Shown: positions 48,166-60,840 of the stretch, piece by piece
How the letters are laid out: every line of letters starts with the position of its first letter
How positions within the stretch are numbered: the first letter of the stretch is position 1
Assembly (NCBI GenBank): GCA_008711295.1
Contig: VUYV01000332.1
Location: 248,001-312,000 of the forward strand
Reading direction: 5' to 3'
Source of the DNA: Anarhynchus alexandrinus
Lineage: Eukaryota > Chordata > Aves > Charadriiformes > Charadriidae
Length of the DNA stretch: 64,000 nt
Notes under the pieces: generated by a model
Database searches by the model: none
Told to the model about the DNA's origin: nothing
What the model saw: only the letters and a program-made list of their open reading frames with translations
Program-made: the position numbers and the translations under genes

Positions 48166-48506
48166 TGTCTGAGGAGGACTCCGTTCGTCTGCTTGTGATC
48201 CCCATCCTGAATGCAGATCCGGAATCCAGTTCCCGTCCGTCACCGAGTCCAGCCTGGGACTGGCCCAGTGCCAGCCGGCGTCGTGATTGTCATCTCGGGA
48301 GCTTGATACGGTTTTGTATATATTTCATTATTTCCTTTTTATTTTATTATTAATATTTCATTAATGTAGTTTAGTTCCTTCTACACTCATAAGTCTCTTT
48401 TTCCCTCCTGTGCCTCTCTCTTTGAAGAGAGGTGGGGGGCAGCATCTGTCGGTCCCATCTGGGGTGTCCCATAGCCCCAGTGGTCAATTCAGCTTAAACC
48501 ACAACA

Positions 48507-49512
48507 GAGGGTCATTAGCATCTGTGGGTATGGCCAACATGTGCTACACTCTATTTTTGTCCACCATCTGGGAAAATTAATGGCAACTGACAGTATCAAT
48601 TAAATATTTTGGGCAAATTGCACAGCCTTAATGAGGAAATTATGGTGGGGTAAAACTCTGGATTCTCTTCTCTCAGTTGCATCCCCTGAATTCACACCAG
48701 AACATGGTCTTGCTGGGCTGGGAGAGGGCAGCAGCTTGTTGGGAACGTAGAGGTCAAAAAAAGAGACTGGTGTGTGCTTGCTGACACTGCGAAGGATCTA
48801 AGTTTCTTGAAGAGCAATGAGCTAAATGCAATTTTAGGTTTTTTTTTTTTTGTAAGATTTCAAATGTAACTGAGTGTGTACCTGTTGATTATTCTCTTTT
48901 TTGTCCTTTCTTTGTGGTTTGAGTTACTTTAGTTTGTTTAACATTCCAGGTGTCAAGCTTTTCTCGCAAAACAAGGTGCTTAGAAACTTGCTACAGACAA
49001 AACCCCAAGGCTCCCATGGGAGTCCTGTTGCCTCCCCCCAGGGTCTGGAGCTTTTGTGGAAGAGCCATAAGACACATGATGAAATCATGCCCCTGGGCAC
49101 CTCTTGCTTGAGAAAGAGGAATAACCTCCCAGTGGGAGTCCCTGGGGCTGGTTTAGCTCCACAGCTGCCTTCACCATCACAGACATGAACACTTGTCTGG
49201 TGCAGCCTGTTGGTTCTCTTCATCCCTTTAGTCTCCTTCCCACCTTTCTTTATCAAACCTGGCTTTAATGGGTGGGAGGGTCAGACCCAATCTCGCAACT
49301 GGGGATTGAGAACATGCACCAGTGGAAATGTATTCCTTAACTAAGAGAGGTTTTGAAAACTATCCTGACCTTGAAAACAAAATGTCTGCTGCCTACAAAA
49401 CTAAGACGAGCTTAAAAGTGGACAGGTGGAGGACTGAGAAAACAGTGGTGCGCCACATTGGCTTGTTTCACCACGTGGTGGTGCAGCATGAGGGTTTGAG
49501 CAGCACTTGAAG
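48507..49512. other. unique non-coding sequence
   Basis: No gene is recognised. A poly-T run lies at 48839-48851. Short open frames on both strands at 48901-49256 have no domain. Confidence 0.55.
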
Positions 49513-50145
49513 GAATCATAGAATCATAGAATGCTTTAGGTTGGAAAGGACCTCGAAGATCATCGAGTTCCAACCCCCCTGCCATAGGCAGGGACACCTC
49601 CCACCACACCAGGTTGCCCAAGGCCACGTCCAGCCTGGCCTTGAACACCTCCAGGGATGGGGCCTCAACAACCTCTCTGGGCAACCTGTGCCAGTGCCTC
49701 ACCACCCTCACAGTGAAAAACTTCTTCCTAATGTTCAATCTAAACCTGCCCTCTTCCAGTTTGAAGCCATTCCCCCTCGTCCTATCACTCCATGCCCCAG
49801 TAAAAAGTCCTTCCCCAGCTCTCCTGTAGGCCCCCTTTAGGGACTGGAAGGCCACAATAAGATCTCCCCGGAGCCTTCTCTTCTCCAGGCTGAACAGACC
49901 CAACTCTTTCAGCCTCTCCTCATAGGAGAGGTGCTCCAGCCCTCGGATCGTCCTCGTGGCCCTCCTCTGGACACGCTCCAGCAGGTCCATGTCCTTCTTA
50001 TGTTGGGGACTCCAGAGCTGGACGCAGTACTCCAGGTGGGGTCTCGTGAGAGTGGAGTAGAGGGGCAGAATCCCCTCCCTTGACCTGCTGGCCACACTTC
50101 TTTTGATGCAGCCCAGGATACAGTTGGCCTTCTCTGCGAGCCTCC
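49513..50145 (-). mobile_element. CR1 LINE 3' fragment with open ORF2 C-terminus
   Basis: About 630 bp of minus-strand CR1. The tip is at 49513-49545 (two AATCATAG units, then TTTAGGTTGGAAAGGACCT). Minus-strand translation is open through the whole fragment: [76 protein letters not shown] and [15 protein letters not shown]. The frame extends by chance into both flanks (50179 and 49412). The RT domain is missing, so it is dead despite the open frame. The low decay suggests a comparatively recent insertion. Confidence 0.97.
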
Positions 50146-53081
50146 AGATAATGAGTGATAGGAGTGCTAGATGTGGCAAAATTCGTCTAACTGAAAATTG
50201 AGCTTTTCATAGGTAGGAAGACTTCTCTCAGGAATAATTTGAAAGAGACGGTGGGTGACTCAGCTCTGGGTAGCTCCAGTGGCGTGGTCCCCTGGTGTTC
50301 GTAAATCATCTCACTGAAGGATGCTGATGGCCCATCAATCCAGTTCAGAATGAAGATTGATGGAATTTTGTATACCAATTCAAACTCAATCTGTATGGCT
50401 GAGGGCCTGGGCTGAAGCTGCCAGATGCATCACTTCTCAGTGCAGAGCACCTCTGCTATTTTATGCCTCCCTCTAGTGCAGGGTCAGCTTTAAGGGCAGC
50501 TGAAAGAGAAAGTTGCCTTAGGGAGCCATAGGTTAGGGAAGGCAAAAATATGAATTATTTACTACTTGCCACTACTTTTAGAGAAAAACCAACATCGGTG
50601 AGGATGTTGAGGATGTTGAGCCCGCGCTGTTCCGCTCCCATCAGCGCCACGTCTGGAGCACCAACATATTTGCCTGGCGGAGTGGTGAGAGTTATAGCAA
50701 CGAAATATTCCTGATTTCTCCTCCAGGCAGTGGGAGGAGTGCACGATGTGTCACGTGCTCCCCACCTGCAATGAGAGGGTAAGTCCACAGTTGATCTTTG
50801 AGGGCGCTGAGGATGGGTTGATGCATTCACCGCCTTGTGCTCGGTAGAGGTTCAACATGAGCAGAGCGAGTGCAGTGCCCCGTTGCAATCACGGCTACTT
50901 TGTCCTGCCGCTTCTCCTTACAGAGAAGAAAAAAAAAAAAAAGATACAGCCTACGAAAGAGGAGCTTTTGCTTAACGAGAATGACGCTGTCAAGGTTGTT
51001 CCCTTTCCTGCCAGTGTTTCTGAGAAGTTGCGAGAAGTTCAGTCTTGCGTGCTACCCGGGCGATTGCTATAAACAGCTGCTCTCGATCACCCAGGCGGTG
51101 GAGGGATATGTCAGGGCTGACTGAGATGACTCAGAAATAGCCAAGGAAAAAAAAAAAAAGGAGGCAGGGGGATGGTGGGGGGGGATAAACCAGGCACTGG
51201 TTTGCAAAAACATGACTCAGCTCCCGTTAAGTAAGCTCTCTGCTCAAGCACGTCTCCTCAGCTCTAGACGGCACGTTTGATGGGGTATTTCGCGTTTCTT
51301 TCCCGGCTTGTCCGCTCTGATTTCCTGTTTACAGAGGGTTAGGGACAAAAAATCGTCAGAACAGCATGAGAGCCGGGCCCGGACTGCAGGGCAGCGCTCC
51401 CTCGGCGCAAGTTCTGCGGGATTTAGCGTTAGAGCCGCCCTTCGCGTTGCCCGAGCCTTTAACAATAAACACGGTAATTCCGTTCAGGCAGCAGTTGAGT
51501 GCTGTGGTATGCGCGCACCAGCTGTCTTCCTGCTCCTACATTCAAATCATTTTCCAAGCCTGAACTCTTCGTAAATCAAAAATAGGCACGTGCCATTTAC
51601 AAGGCCTTTCATTTTTAATGCACTTTTTTTTTTTTTTTCAGTGTACTTCCTTTTTTCTAAATTTAACCTAACAAACTTATACATTTAGTAACTGCGGCTT
51701 TTAAAAGCTTTTCTAACATGTGGATTGAATCCGCATGAAGAAAACAGAAGTGAGAAAATTGAGGCATTTCAGGCGCAGGTTCTCTTTGAGATTTACGGCA
51801 CTAAAGTTACCAAATACATGCCGTACCTTTGGAGAGCAGGTAATAAAATAAAGGCACATCTGAATCTGCTGAGTTTACCTCCAAAATCACCTATCGTTTC
51901 TTTTATACGTACTAAAGAATTTGAAATAGTTAATACCTATAAGAAACCCTGTGACAACAGACTAGTCCGGCAATTCTGTTTTCAGTGTCCGTCCAAATGA
52001 CAGGCACATATGTGCAAACAGGGAACAAGGAAATTTCATAAGCAGTCATGTAACCTCAGCTCTAAATCCTGTGTTCTACCAGATTAGCTTCAATGGACAT
52101 TAAAAAAAATAAAAATGTGGTTATGTAGAAAATAAAGTGTAAACCAAATTTTTTTGTGAGGAAATAAGTTTTAATTTTAAGCCTCCAGAGGTTTGTTTAT
52201 CATACTCATTAACGGGGGAAGAAGCAAAAGCATTTTAAACATGGAAAGTAAGTTGCTGGTATCTTTTTTGTTTGTTTGCTTGAAAAGCATCTTATTTTTT
52301 AATCTTAAAATGGAATCTGTCTTAGATTTATTTTTTTTTTTCCTGTCGAGTTATTTGATGTAGTCTTTCAGACTAGAATAGCTGGAATGTGTTGCTGATT
52401 ATAGCAATTGCCTAGTCTTCCTTTACTTAAAAAGAAGCACATGGACTTGGAAAACCATAATGAAGGAAATCATTTGGGTAGCTCTCCCTGGCAAAGAATC
52501 CCTTCTCTTCTCTTTACAGAAAGTGCTGCTTGTGTGTTTTATGATTCACTCGCATGAAACCTCATTCAAATCCAAAATTATCCCAGGCTTCACTTAACAC
52601 TTTACAGTCATACTGTAAGATGTGGGAGATGGAAAGTATGTGGAATATATTGCTATTTAAAGTTTCTAAGCCTGCTCGGCTTTGAAAGCCCGAAGACTCT
52701 ACTGAGATCACAGTGGAAAAAGTATATGAAGGTGGGAAAGTGGTCTTCAAAATACTTAATATTTTATTATAAAGACTGTAAAATGAGATCACTAAGATGG
52801 TTTTCAAACACTAAGTCTCCTGCATACTGAGGCTTTTATGGCATAAGAATTACTCTGGATTCACAAAATGATGTGTGTTTAAAAGAGGGACTTAGTAAAA
52901 ATGAGCAAGGCTAAAATTTTGGTAGACGGTTGACCTAGCACATAGCTGCAGCAGTGAGACTAGATAATGCCATCTAAACTGTATATCTGGCTATAAGGGT
53001 TGATCATAAACCCACTCTTCAAAGACAGAGGTCACCGGGGGCACATTCAGAGAGCAAATCGGAGGTTTTGCTTTCTATTCT
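50146..53081. other. unique non-coding sequence
   Basis: No gene is recognised. 50600-51500 is moderately CpG-containing. A-rich tracts lie at 50931-50943 and 51150-51161, and a T-rich tract at 51627-51641. 52080-52400 is AT-rich. The small open frames at 51308-51574 and 51725-52000 have no domain I know. Confidence 0.5.
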
Positions 53082-53226
53082 ATCACAGAATCATAGAATG
53101 GTTTAGGTTGGAAAGGACCTTGAAGATCATTAAGTTCCAACCCCCCTGCCATAGGCAGGGACACCTCCCACCAGACCAGGCTGCCCAAGGCCACGTCCAG
53201 CCTGGCCTTGAACACCTCCAGGGATG
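53082..53226 (-). mobile_element. CR1 LINE 3' tip (145 bp)
   Basis: Only the 3' UTR and the last ORF2 codons of a minus-strand CR1 remain, from ATCACAGAATCATAGAATGG at the left to 'cacctccagggatg'. The right end is an abrupt 5' truncation. It is nearly identical to the first 145 bp of the copy at 49513 (about 5-10 differences), so both belong to the same young subfamily. Confidence 0.96.
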
Positions 53227-53660
53227 TTTATTTGTGCATCTTTATTAAATCCAGCACTCACTGAATATTCTCAATAATAAATAAAGGCTTTCTTAAGCAA
53301 ACATTTTTGTTGAAAAGCAGGTTTCCAATGGATAGCATAAACGTTGAATAGTTCTTACAGCTTTGACCCCGAGGACAAATGAAAGGTGAAGACAGGCACT
53401 GATATGGTTATATTAAAATGGAAGACCACAACTGTGGTTTATATTAGGTTAAAAAGGTGGGGTTACATTAGGTTATAAGGGTTAACCATAGTTAGCCTTT
53501 CCTTGTGCAGCTGTTAGGAGTTATTAGGGTAGGCACCTCATGACTTGAAATGTCTCTCACAGTCATGGCTAGGATGCACCTTGTTCATGGCTCTGAAGAG
53601 AAAGGCGGCAAAAATATTGTGTTACAAATTGCAAGCTGTAAGATTTAGTTGATGTCATTT
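53227..53660. other. unique spacer between two CR1 copies
   Basis: AT-rich unique sequence with short repeats of a TTATATTAGGTTA-like unit near 53438-53480. No gene is seen. Confidence 0.6.
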
Positions 53661-54222
53661 CACAGACTCACAGAATCCCAGACTGGTGAGGGTTGGAAGG
53701 GCCCTCTGGAGCTCCCCCAGTGCCACCCTCTGCCAGACCAGGGGCACCTCCAGCAGTGGCACAGGACGGCGTCCAGGCGGGTTTGGAATGGCTCCAGAGT
53801 GGGAGACTCCCCCACCTCTCTGGGCAGCCTGTGCCAGTGCTCTGCCACCCGCACAGGAGAGAAGGCCCTCAGGTTCAGATGGGACTTCCTATGCTCAAGT
53901 TTGTGCCCATTCCCTCTTGTCCTGTCACTGGGCACCACTGGAAAAAGACTGTTCCCATCCCCCTGGCACCCTCCCTTTGAGTATTTATAAGCATTGATAA
54001 GATCCCCCCCTCAGTCTTCTCTTCTCCAGACTGAAAAGCCCCAAGTCCCTCAGCCTTTCCTCATCAGAGAGATGCTCCAGTCCCCTCATCATCTTTGTAG
54101 TCCTTTGCTGGACCCTCTCCAGCAGTTCCCTGTCCTTCTTGACCCGGGGAGCCCAGAACTGGACACAGTACTCCAGATGTGGCCTCACCGGGGCAGAGCA
54201 GAGGGGGAAGATGACTTCCCTC
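53661..54222 (-). mobile_element. CR1 LINE 3' fragment (subfamily of the 11361 copy)
   Basis: About 560 bp of minus-strand CR1. It is closely similar along its length to 11361-11920. One 3-bp difference ('gccctcaggttcag' versus 'gccctcctcaggttcag') and a few small indels separate them. Minus-strand translation gives [36 protein letters not shown], then after a frameshift near 53960 [18 protein letters not shown]. It is truncated before the RT domain. Confidence 0.96.
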
Positions 54223-56283
54223 AAGGTCATTTGGTCTATGGCCACTCTTTTAGGTAACTCAACAGATATTCACAGCACTTTGAGAGACTTGGTTTCGTGA
54301 ACGCGGGGCGTGCAGGACACTTGGGCGTTCCTTCCTTTGGCACACCTTTGGGCAGCCTCTCACGCAGAGAGAGTGAGTGTGTGCACAGCACCATCAGAGG
54401 GACGCCGGTAAATGTAATTGCGGATAATGGGTCTTCGGAGCGGCGATCCTCCACGCCACCCACGGCTTAGCTGCACTAAACAACATACTTTTCTTTATCC
54501 AAGTGCTCTGCCGAGAGTGGTGGACACCACTGCTGCCCTTCCAGAGTGACGGGACAAATAACTCGCCGGTGAGAGCACCGTTTGCTTTAGAGAGCGATGG
54601 AAATCGGAGCAGCGTCTATTAGGAGACAATCAGAAAACTCAGCACAGGCTGGCTGGCAAGACTTCCAGCCTTCTGAAACACACAGTGACTTAAATCAAAA
54701 ATCTGCAATGATGTAGTATATTTCCCAGTAACTGTTGAGTTTGATTTGCTATTAAAAAAAAAAACAAACAAACCAACCAAACCCCTCCTAATGTTACCTA
54801 AGAGGTTACCAATGAAGTGTAGAACTTCCTCTGAACCTGGCAGAGCGCGTGCCAACTGAATCCACGCGCCCAGTGACACCACCAGTGTGCCATCAGCCCA
54901 AGTGATGGACCTTGTGATAGCCCAAGTGATGGCCCAAGTGATAGCCCAAGAGCTAGACCTGCCCGTGACACCTGCGGGGCAGCCGGGCGTGCACTGGGTG
55001 CTGGCAAGTCCGGTGGAGCGTTCCGCAGTTTTTGTTGCAGAATTCTTAGGTTTGGGCCAAAAAAATCATGACATGAAACACAAGAATGCATCCAGTAAAT
55101 TTGCCTTGAGTGAGTTGCACGAGGTAGAATGTGTGTCTTAATTTTACAATATGCCCACGCTGAAGGATGCTGCGATCCTTTCAGTTCAGAAGTAATAGTT
55201 TAAATTTCATTACCTCCGTGCACACACAACCTTAAACCATTTCCTCCTTGTCATTCTATGGAGGGGGTGTTTTGGGAGCTGATGTCACATTTTTGATTGA
55301 TTGTTCTTTGTCATTTGAGAGAGTGGTCCACTCTTAGAACCTTTCCTTAAAAAAAAAAAAAAAGTTGTTTTTGAAATACTGGTTTGATGAGCATAAAGGA
55401 ATAAATGTCATTTTTCCTTTAAATAAAACAGCTGCCCAAAATATCATCTCTGATTAAAAAACACGGTATTTATGCTTCTCTGTGTCCTACTCACTAGCTT
55501 ACGGGTTGAAAGCCACCAGCAGAATGTCATCATTGCCAGATTCTGCATCTGGATCTTTGATTTATTTGACAGACATGCAACATCCAAAATATCTAGGCGT
55601 ATCGCCAGTGACTGTTTAGATGTTGGTGCTGGGGAACACACGATGTTCTTCATAGATCAGTGTCCAGTCCTTCCCCCAGAACTGCCTTTTTCTGGTTGTT
55701 TTGGTTTGTGTTGATCCTGTGCGCTTTGAGTGAAGCACTCCTCTATCAGTTTTCTCCCGCAGAAATAAAGATGATTGGGGAAGCTGAAAATTTCTTTTTC
55801 TGCAGGTTTAGCAATAAAGTAGACACAAATCAGAGGCAGAGGAAGCTGAGTTAAAGAGCCAAAAGTAAATCAAGTCAGTGAACTACAGGGAAATCAATAG
55901 AATGGAAGAAATTTTAGCTTTTTAACTCTGTAAACAAAGCCAGTGAGCCACAAATCCTGCTTTCGATGGTCGTTTTTGCCCTTTCTACGTACTGTGTTTA
56001 CAGAATATGAGCCCCTCCCCAAAGAAAGAAAGAAAGAAAAAAGGTAGCTATATGCACCATCATGCAGAAGCAAAACGTGCACTCAAAATTGTGCAGAACT
56101 GGGCTCGTCATAATCCATATAAGCACACAAGATGTGGAAAGGCCGAGCCTATTATTTCTGTTTCTTTAATAAGACCCGTCGCTTACACGCTATGTATTTA
56201 AATAATCGCAACCATCTTCTTCCCCCCACCCTTGCTTTTTCCTTTCGGAGAGAAGGAACTCCTAGAAATAACTACTGTCAGCT
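54223..56283. other. unique non-coding sequence with a small minisatellite
   Basis: No gene is recognised. It contains the 12-bp minisatellite at 54892-54955, an A-rich tract at about 54752-54764, a poly-A tract at 55349-55363 and a (GAAA)n-like tract at about 56022-56042. Confidence 0.5.
54892..54955. repeat. 12-bp minisatellite (AGCCCAAGTGAT-like)
   Basis: About five imperfect units of (A/T)(A/G)GCCCAAGTGAT, with variants GGACCTTGTGAT and GGCCCAAGTGAT. The 12-bp period is a multiple of three, which keeps a minus-strand frame open and rich in Gly/Leu/Ser. That frame is not thought to be coding. Confidence 0.85.
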
Positions 56284-56329
56284 GTGAATTCTGGAGAAGC
56301 AGCCAAGAATATGAAGCCCATGCAAGCGT

Positions 56330-56850
56330 GGACAGACCTGACCCTCCCGGGGAACGCGGTGACTCGGTCCCTTTCCCTCACCCCGGACGGTGACGGTCGG
56401 GCTGGTGTCGGCAGCACCTTTTACAGAAGTCGCAGGGGGAGCCAAGGGACTGATTTTTCTCTGCAGCTGCTCCTGAGGGTCAGCCAAGCCCCCGGCGAGG
56501 ACGAGGAGGGTGCGCTTTCGCCGTCACCGCTTCCAGGGGACGGTGCCTGGAGCACGCTGAGCAGAAAGCCCGTTCNCCCCACCCCCCTCCACCCCATTAA
56601 CGCGGGAGCCCATCTCTACATCACCGGGGATGGGGTGTCCTGTGCTAGCCCACCGCTTGCCCACCGCCGTGAGCGTCAGCCCTGGAGCGGCCCCGGCGGG
56701 CTCCCGGCGTCGCGTTCCACGTCGCGGAGTGAGGTGGGGCTCAGCGGACGGCAAAAAGAGGTGGCACCCGTTGCCTCCGCGCTAATTAAGTAGATGGCAC
56801 CATGACGAGGCACCTCGTTACGTGGCGCGGGCTGTGTCCCGGGCACACGC
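56330..56850. promoter_or_regulatory. CpG-rich block (candidate CpG island)
   Basis: About 500 bp with GC well above the flanks and several dozen CpG dinucleotides by eye (for example CCGGACGGTGACGGTCGG and CGGCGTCGCGTTCCACGTCG). Vertebrate CpG islands commonly mark promoters. A 169-codon plus-strand frame (56284-56793) runs through it, but its composition fits GC-rich non-stop DNA and it has no known domain. One N lies at 56576. A nearby gene start on either strand is possible but unproven. Confidence 0.4.
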
Positions 56851-59800
56851 TGCTGCCACTGATGAATCCCAGCAGCTTTTATTCTTCAAGCTACATCGCT
56901 CTTCGGTTTTGGGGTGGTTTTTTCGTTTTTTTTTTGTTTTTTTCACTCTTCGTCTTTATGTAATGACGCTAGCCCTAAGGCTTCTTGGTGGCCTGGGTTA
57001 AAATTTACAAATATGAAACTTTTTAAAGGTCACCAGGGTGCTTGCTCCTCCTGTCAACAACTCGCCTTGCACAAGGGCTGGAGAAAAGCATTTGGTTCGG
57101 TTCCTGGGTACGATTCAGAGCACCCTGGAATAATCCTATAACAGCGTTTTGAAACCCCTTATTAAAACTGTCACCATATTTAGAAAGATCTATGGGCTGC
57201 AGAAACAGAACATCTTCTTATAAGGTTGGAAAACACAACAGTGCGTCCAAGTCCAAAATGTCCTCGCCTGAACTCACAAGATCTCTGTTTTGTGTAACCA
57301 GTCAACAGGCGTCTGAATCACAGGAACCAACGCCGCTCCTCATCATCAGCCTGCTGGGCCCACGTGTGCCCATCTGGGGGGTATGAGCCCACCTTACCCC
57401 CACAGACTCACCCAGGAGGTGGACACCATGCAGCATGATGGGCAACTTGCTCCACCAGAGGTTCCTGGAGGGGCTCTCCATGTGTTCAGCAATGGGCTTC
57501 CCTTGTTGCGGTGCACTTATAAAGCTGCAGGTCGCACCACCACTGGGCTGAAGATGTGGGTGAGATGTCTGGCTTCTCTCTTGGTGGCCACTGGGATGGT
57601 CTGGGCAGGGGCAGCCAGCTGCCAGCGCAAAATTTGGGTTTCCTCCTTCTCCCCACTCTGCCCTCCACTTGTAATAACTGTGACTTCTCTTCTTCCCCTT
57701 CGGGTCTGCCCAACAGCGAGACAGGGAGGAAAAAATGACTCTTCTTGGGAGTTTTTTGTATTTATCAACCTGTTGCGAAGAGAGTAAGGTTGAGCAGAGC
57801 GGAGCTGGCCGTTCGCAGCAGCGAATAAATGGAAGCACCGTCCCAACCCGGAGCGCGCTCTCCGGTGTGTCTGCTCTTGTTTCTTCTGGTGGTGCCAGAA
57901 ACCTGGTTAGCATCAGGGCACGCAACATCATGGAAGGGTACCAAACATATGCCAAAGAAATGAAGGCGTTGTAAAAATACTACTTTTTAATTGGTAAGCA
58001 AAAAAGGATTAGCAAGAAGGGTAGGGTAACGTGGCCTTCATTAGAACAGAGCTTCCATATGTTGGCTACAAGAAATAGGTGTTTATCAGCCATTTAAAGC
58101 TTAATTTGGATTTTTTTGGGGGGTGGAGGGGTGATGGTGAGACAGTGGTAAGGATGTGTTATCTCACAGGTAAAACAGATTCGAGTTCACGGTGTTGTAC
58201 TCCAGTATTAGTCGTTCCTGTGTACGCTTTCAACCTGTGGCCAAATCACCTTCAAGACAAGCCAATTTGCCTTCATTGTGAGATACTTCAGGGCAAACGG
58301 CGCTGAAATACCTTAAAATAGTTCCCATATTGCAACCGCCTGTTTACTAGGTCATACCAAGGATTAAAAGTAAGTTTTACATTAGGAGTTCACAAGTCGT
58401 CTATCCAGTCGCTACTCCTGGTGTTTTTTTCAATAAAAAAGATGTTTTTGGGGGGAAAATGTGTAGTGGCTTATGAAGCATCCTGGGAAGGCATTTCAGG
58501 TCAAACAGGTCGAGGAAAGGGATTTTCTGCGAGGAAATCAAGCTTTGTATGAGGCTTTATTGGTAGCACAGGACATAAGAGCAAGCACAAGCACGAAAAG
58601 CAGCAGGATGTTTTGAAGCGTTAAAAAGTTTGAATAAAACGCAGGAAAGGGAAGACAGCGGAGGGATTAAGAGAAGATTGCGACCTCCTTTGAATTACTT
58701 TGAATTATAAGGGGAGAAAAAGGGGGGGAAATTGGGAAGAAAAGTGAGCGGGGTCTTGTGGTGTGAAAGTGAATTTAGAGTACGTCGATGCACTTGTGCA
58801 CAGGCCAGGAATCGTCGTCTTCGTTTGTTTTGCTTGGGAGGATGGCTCTGTGTGGTACAGCTGACGAATCGCTTTATTGCTTTAGAGGTGCGCACCTCTG
58901 CCGCCATAAACGGTGTTTGATGCCCTAAAAAAAATAACGGGCAGCAGTAAAACTGTCTTTCCTGTCTCGGCCTGCTAAAGGATAGGTAAGAGGACCGTTT
59001 AGTTTAATTTATGGGAGGTAATTAGACAGCTCTAAAAAGACGACGCAGGTTTCTCTTTCTTTCTGCCACATATTTCATGCTGAAATAATTTTTGAAGCCG
59101 GCGCTGACGATGTGATGGTGATCTATTCTCTTAGCAAACCAAACCCAGAAAACCGGGCTGCTTACCGGAGAAATCCACCCGTGTCGGCAGACTTTCAACT
59201 GATTTGGGGTAGGCCCCCAAACGAGGGTCTAAATAACGAAAAAAAATAATTTCTCAGTCAAAAGTCACTACCCAATGAATACTCTGCACCTTTTACAGAG
59301 CTGCCGAACCACGAGGGATGTATTAAATTCTGTTCCTTAGCTGATGGCCAACCACGACAGATTTGCCTTGAGTGTTGCCATGAACATCTCACGAGTGAAT
59401 TTTCGCTGTGATTCCGGGCAGCCCAAAGACGGCAAGGCCTTGCTTAAATCTGGGCAACCGCCTTAATTTTCAGGTAAAAATAAATAATGTTGGGTTTTGC
59501 AATGATTTTTTTCCCCCCTCCTCCCGCGTGTTCCTTCCGCGTGTTCAGCTGAAAACTTTTTCAAAAGTCTCGTGTCTCCTTTGGGAAAGACTGAATGTCA
59601 TCACGCTCAACACTTCATTTTAGAAATAACGTTTATTAAGCAATTAAACAGCTAACAGGTCGTGTTCTCCCCATCCCCAAGTGTTTGGTGGAGACTTGGC
59701 GAGTCAAAGGCACGCTCCATCCTGGTGTCCCTCGGGGGCGATGCGCAGGAGCCACGGGGACCACCATGCCCTTGGTCGTTCCCTCCAGTGTCCCCCGCGG

Positions 59801-60547
59801 CAAAGCCCTGTGGAGAGCTGCTGGTGGCAGGTGGGACACACCACCTTAGAGAGATGTGTGTTTTTCTTGTGTAAGACGTCAGTCTCCACTGCTGGAGTGG
59901 CACAGAACTAATATTAGTTACCGGATGTGCTGCTTTTTGGTTGTTTTTTCTTGTTTTGGTTTGTTTTTTTTTTAAAAATTGTATATTCCTACCTCCCTAA
60001 AAATACATCTCTTGAACGACTTATTTTTATGTTAAAGCTCTCACCTTCTCTTTTCTAGGCCATCACCTTCCATCCAAATACGACAAACATCTGTTACAGC
60101 GAGGTGCCTGAAGCCAACTCAAAACGCGGTGTCCTTCTGAACTCTGAACCTTCCCCGTTGCGCTGGATTAGATGGAAGGTACACTGGTCCACTCGGATTT
60201 CGCGGCAGCACCTGGCCTCTACTCAGAAGCTACCGCTCTGTCCTAATGTCCACTAGGTCAGGAGATAGGGAGATCCAGCTCTAAAAATAGCGTGCTGTAG
60301 CTAGGTGGGGGAGTTCCAGGAGTGAATGATTGCTGGGAGAAGAAATAGGTTACTTTTCTCCTATTTCCAGGCCACGGTCTGGTGGGCAGGTGGAACGTGC
60401 CTGACAATGTGCCTTTGCACGTGGCTTTCACTAAAAAAACCCCAAAATCTAGGAGCTGAAATCCACAGTAACGGTCAAGCAGATCAACTCCTGGTACCTT
60501 GCCAAGTCTCTGTGGACCTCTGAGGGGGTGCTTTGCTCAACACCCAT
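56851..60547. other. unique sequence, no gene identified
   Basis: A 217-codon minus-strand frame (57955-57302) and a 134-codon plus-strand frame (57383-57787) overlap each other with no domain. GC in 57300-57800 is moderately high, which makes long chance frames more likely. 58920-60060 is mixed, with T-rich tracts near 59510 and 59965. No interspersed repeat is recognised. Confidence 0.45.
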
Positions 60548-60840
60548 GACTTTTTACAAGGGCATGTAGTGATAGGATGAGGGGGAATGGCTTCAAACTG
60601 GAAGAAGGTAGACTTAGATTAGATATTAGGAAGACATTTTTCACTGTGAGGGCGGTGAGCCCCTGGCGCAGGTTGCCCAGAGAAGCTATGGCTGCCCCAT
60701 CCCTGGAGGTGTTCAAGGCCAGGCTGGATGGGGCTTGGAGCAACCTGGGCTGGTGGGAGGTGTCCCTGCCCATGGCATGGGGGTTGGACTGGATGATCTT
60801 TAAGGTCCCTTCCAACTCTAATCATTCTATGACTCTATAA
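60548..60840 (+). mobile_element. CR1 LINE 3' fragment
   Basis: A 5'-truncated plus-strand CR1 of about 290 bp. It encodes [20 protein letters not shown], then [20 protein letters not shown] and [20 protein letters not shown], the CR1 ORF2 C-terminus and start of the 3' UTR. The tip is GATGATCTTTAAGGTCCC, then TCATTCTATGACTCTATAA. Its ORF2 end matches the subfamily of the 7385 and 49513 copies. Confidence 0.96.

Larger units (their letters stand above)
47673..48506 (+). mobile_element. solo LTR of an endogenous retrovirus (ERV)
   Basis: An 834-bp segment with LTR structure. It starts TGTCCCGGTTTGAGG and ends ACCACAACA, giving the TG...CA termini and the 'TGTCC(C/T)GGTTTGAGG' start seen in many avian ERV LTRs. 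A TATAAAAG box lies at 48061, placing U3 on the left and plus orientation. An AT-rich region at 48310-48370 and a pyrimidine-rich region follow. No gag, pol or env sequence flanks it, so it is a solo LTR left by recombination. No perfect target-site duplication is visible, and no canonical AATAAA lies downstream of the TATA box. The family name cannot be fixed without a repeat library. Confidence 0.85.

Noticed and set aside
49412..50179. 255-codon minus-strand frame as an intact gene
   Set aside because: It is the C-terminal part of CR1 ORF2 extended by chance into both flanks. The RT domain is missing.
56284..56793. 169-codon plus-strand open frame in the CpG-rich block
   Set aside because: Composition follows the GC-rich DNA, one codon contains N, and no family is recognised. 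Kept only as a CpG-island observation.
57302..57955. 217-codon minus-strand open frame
   Set aside because: No domain, overlapping open frames on the other strand, and local GC high enough for long chance frames. No splice or promoter support.
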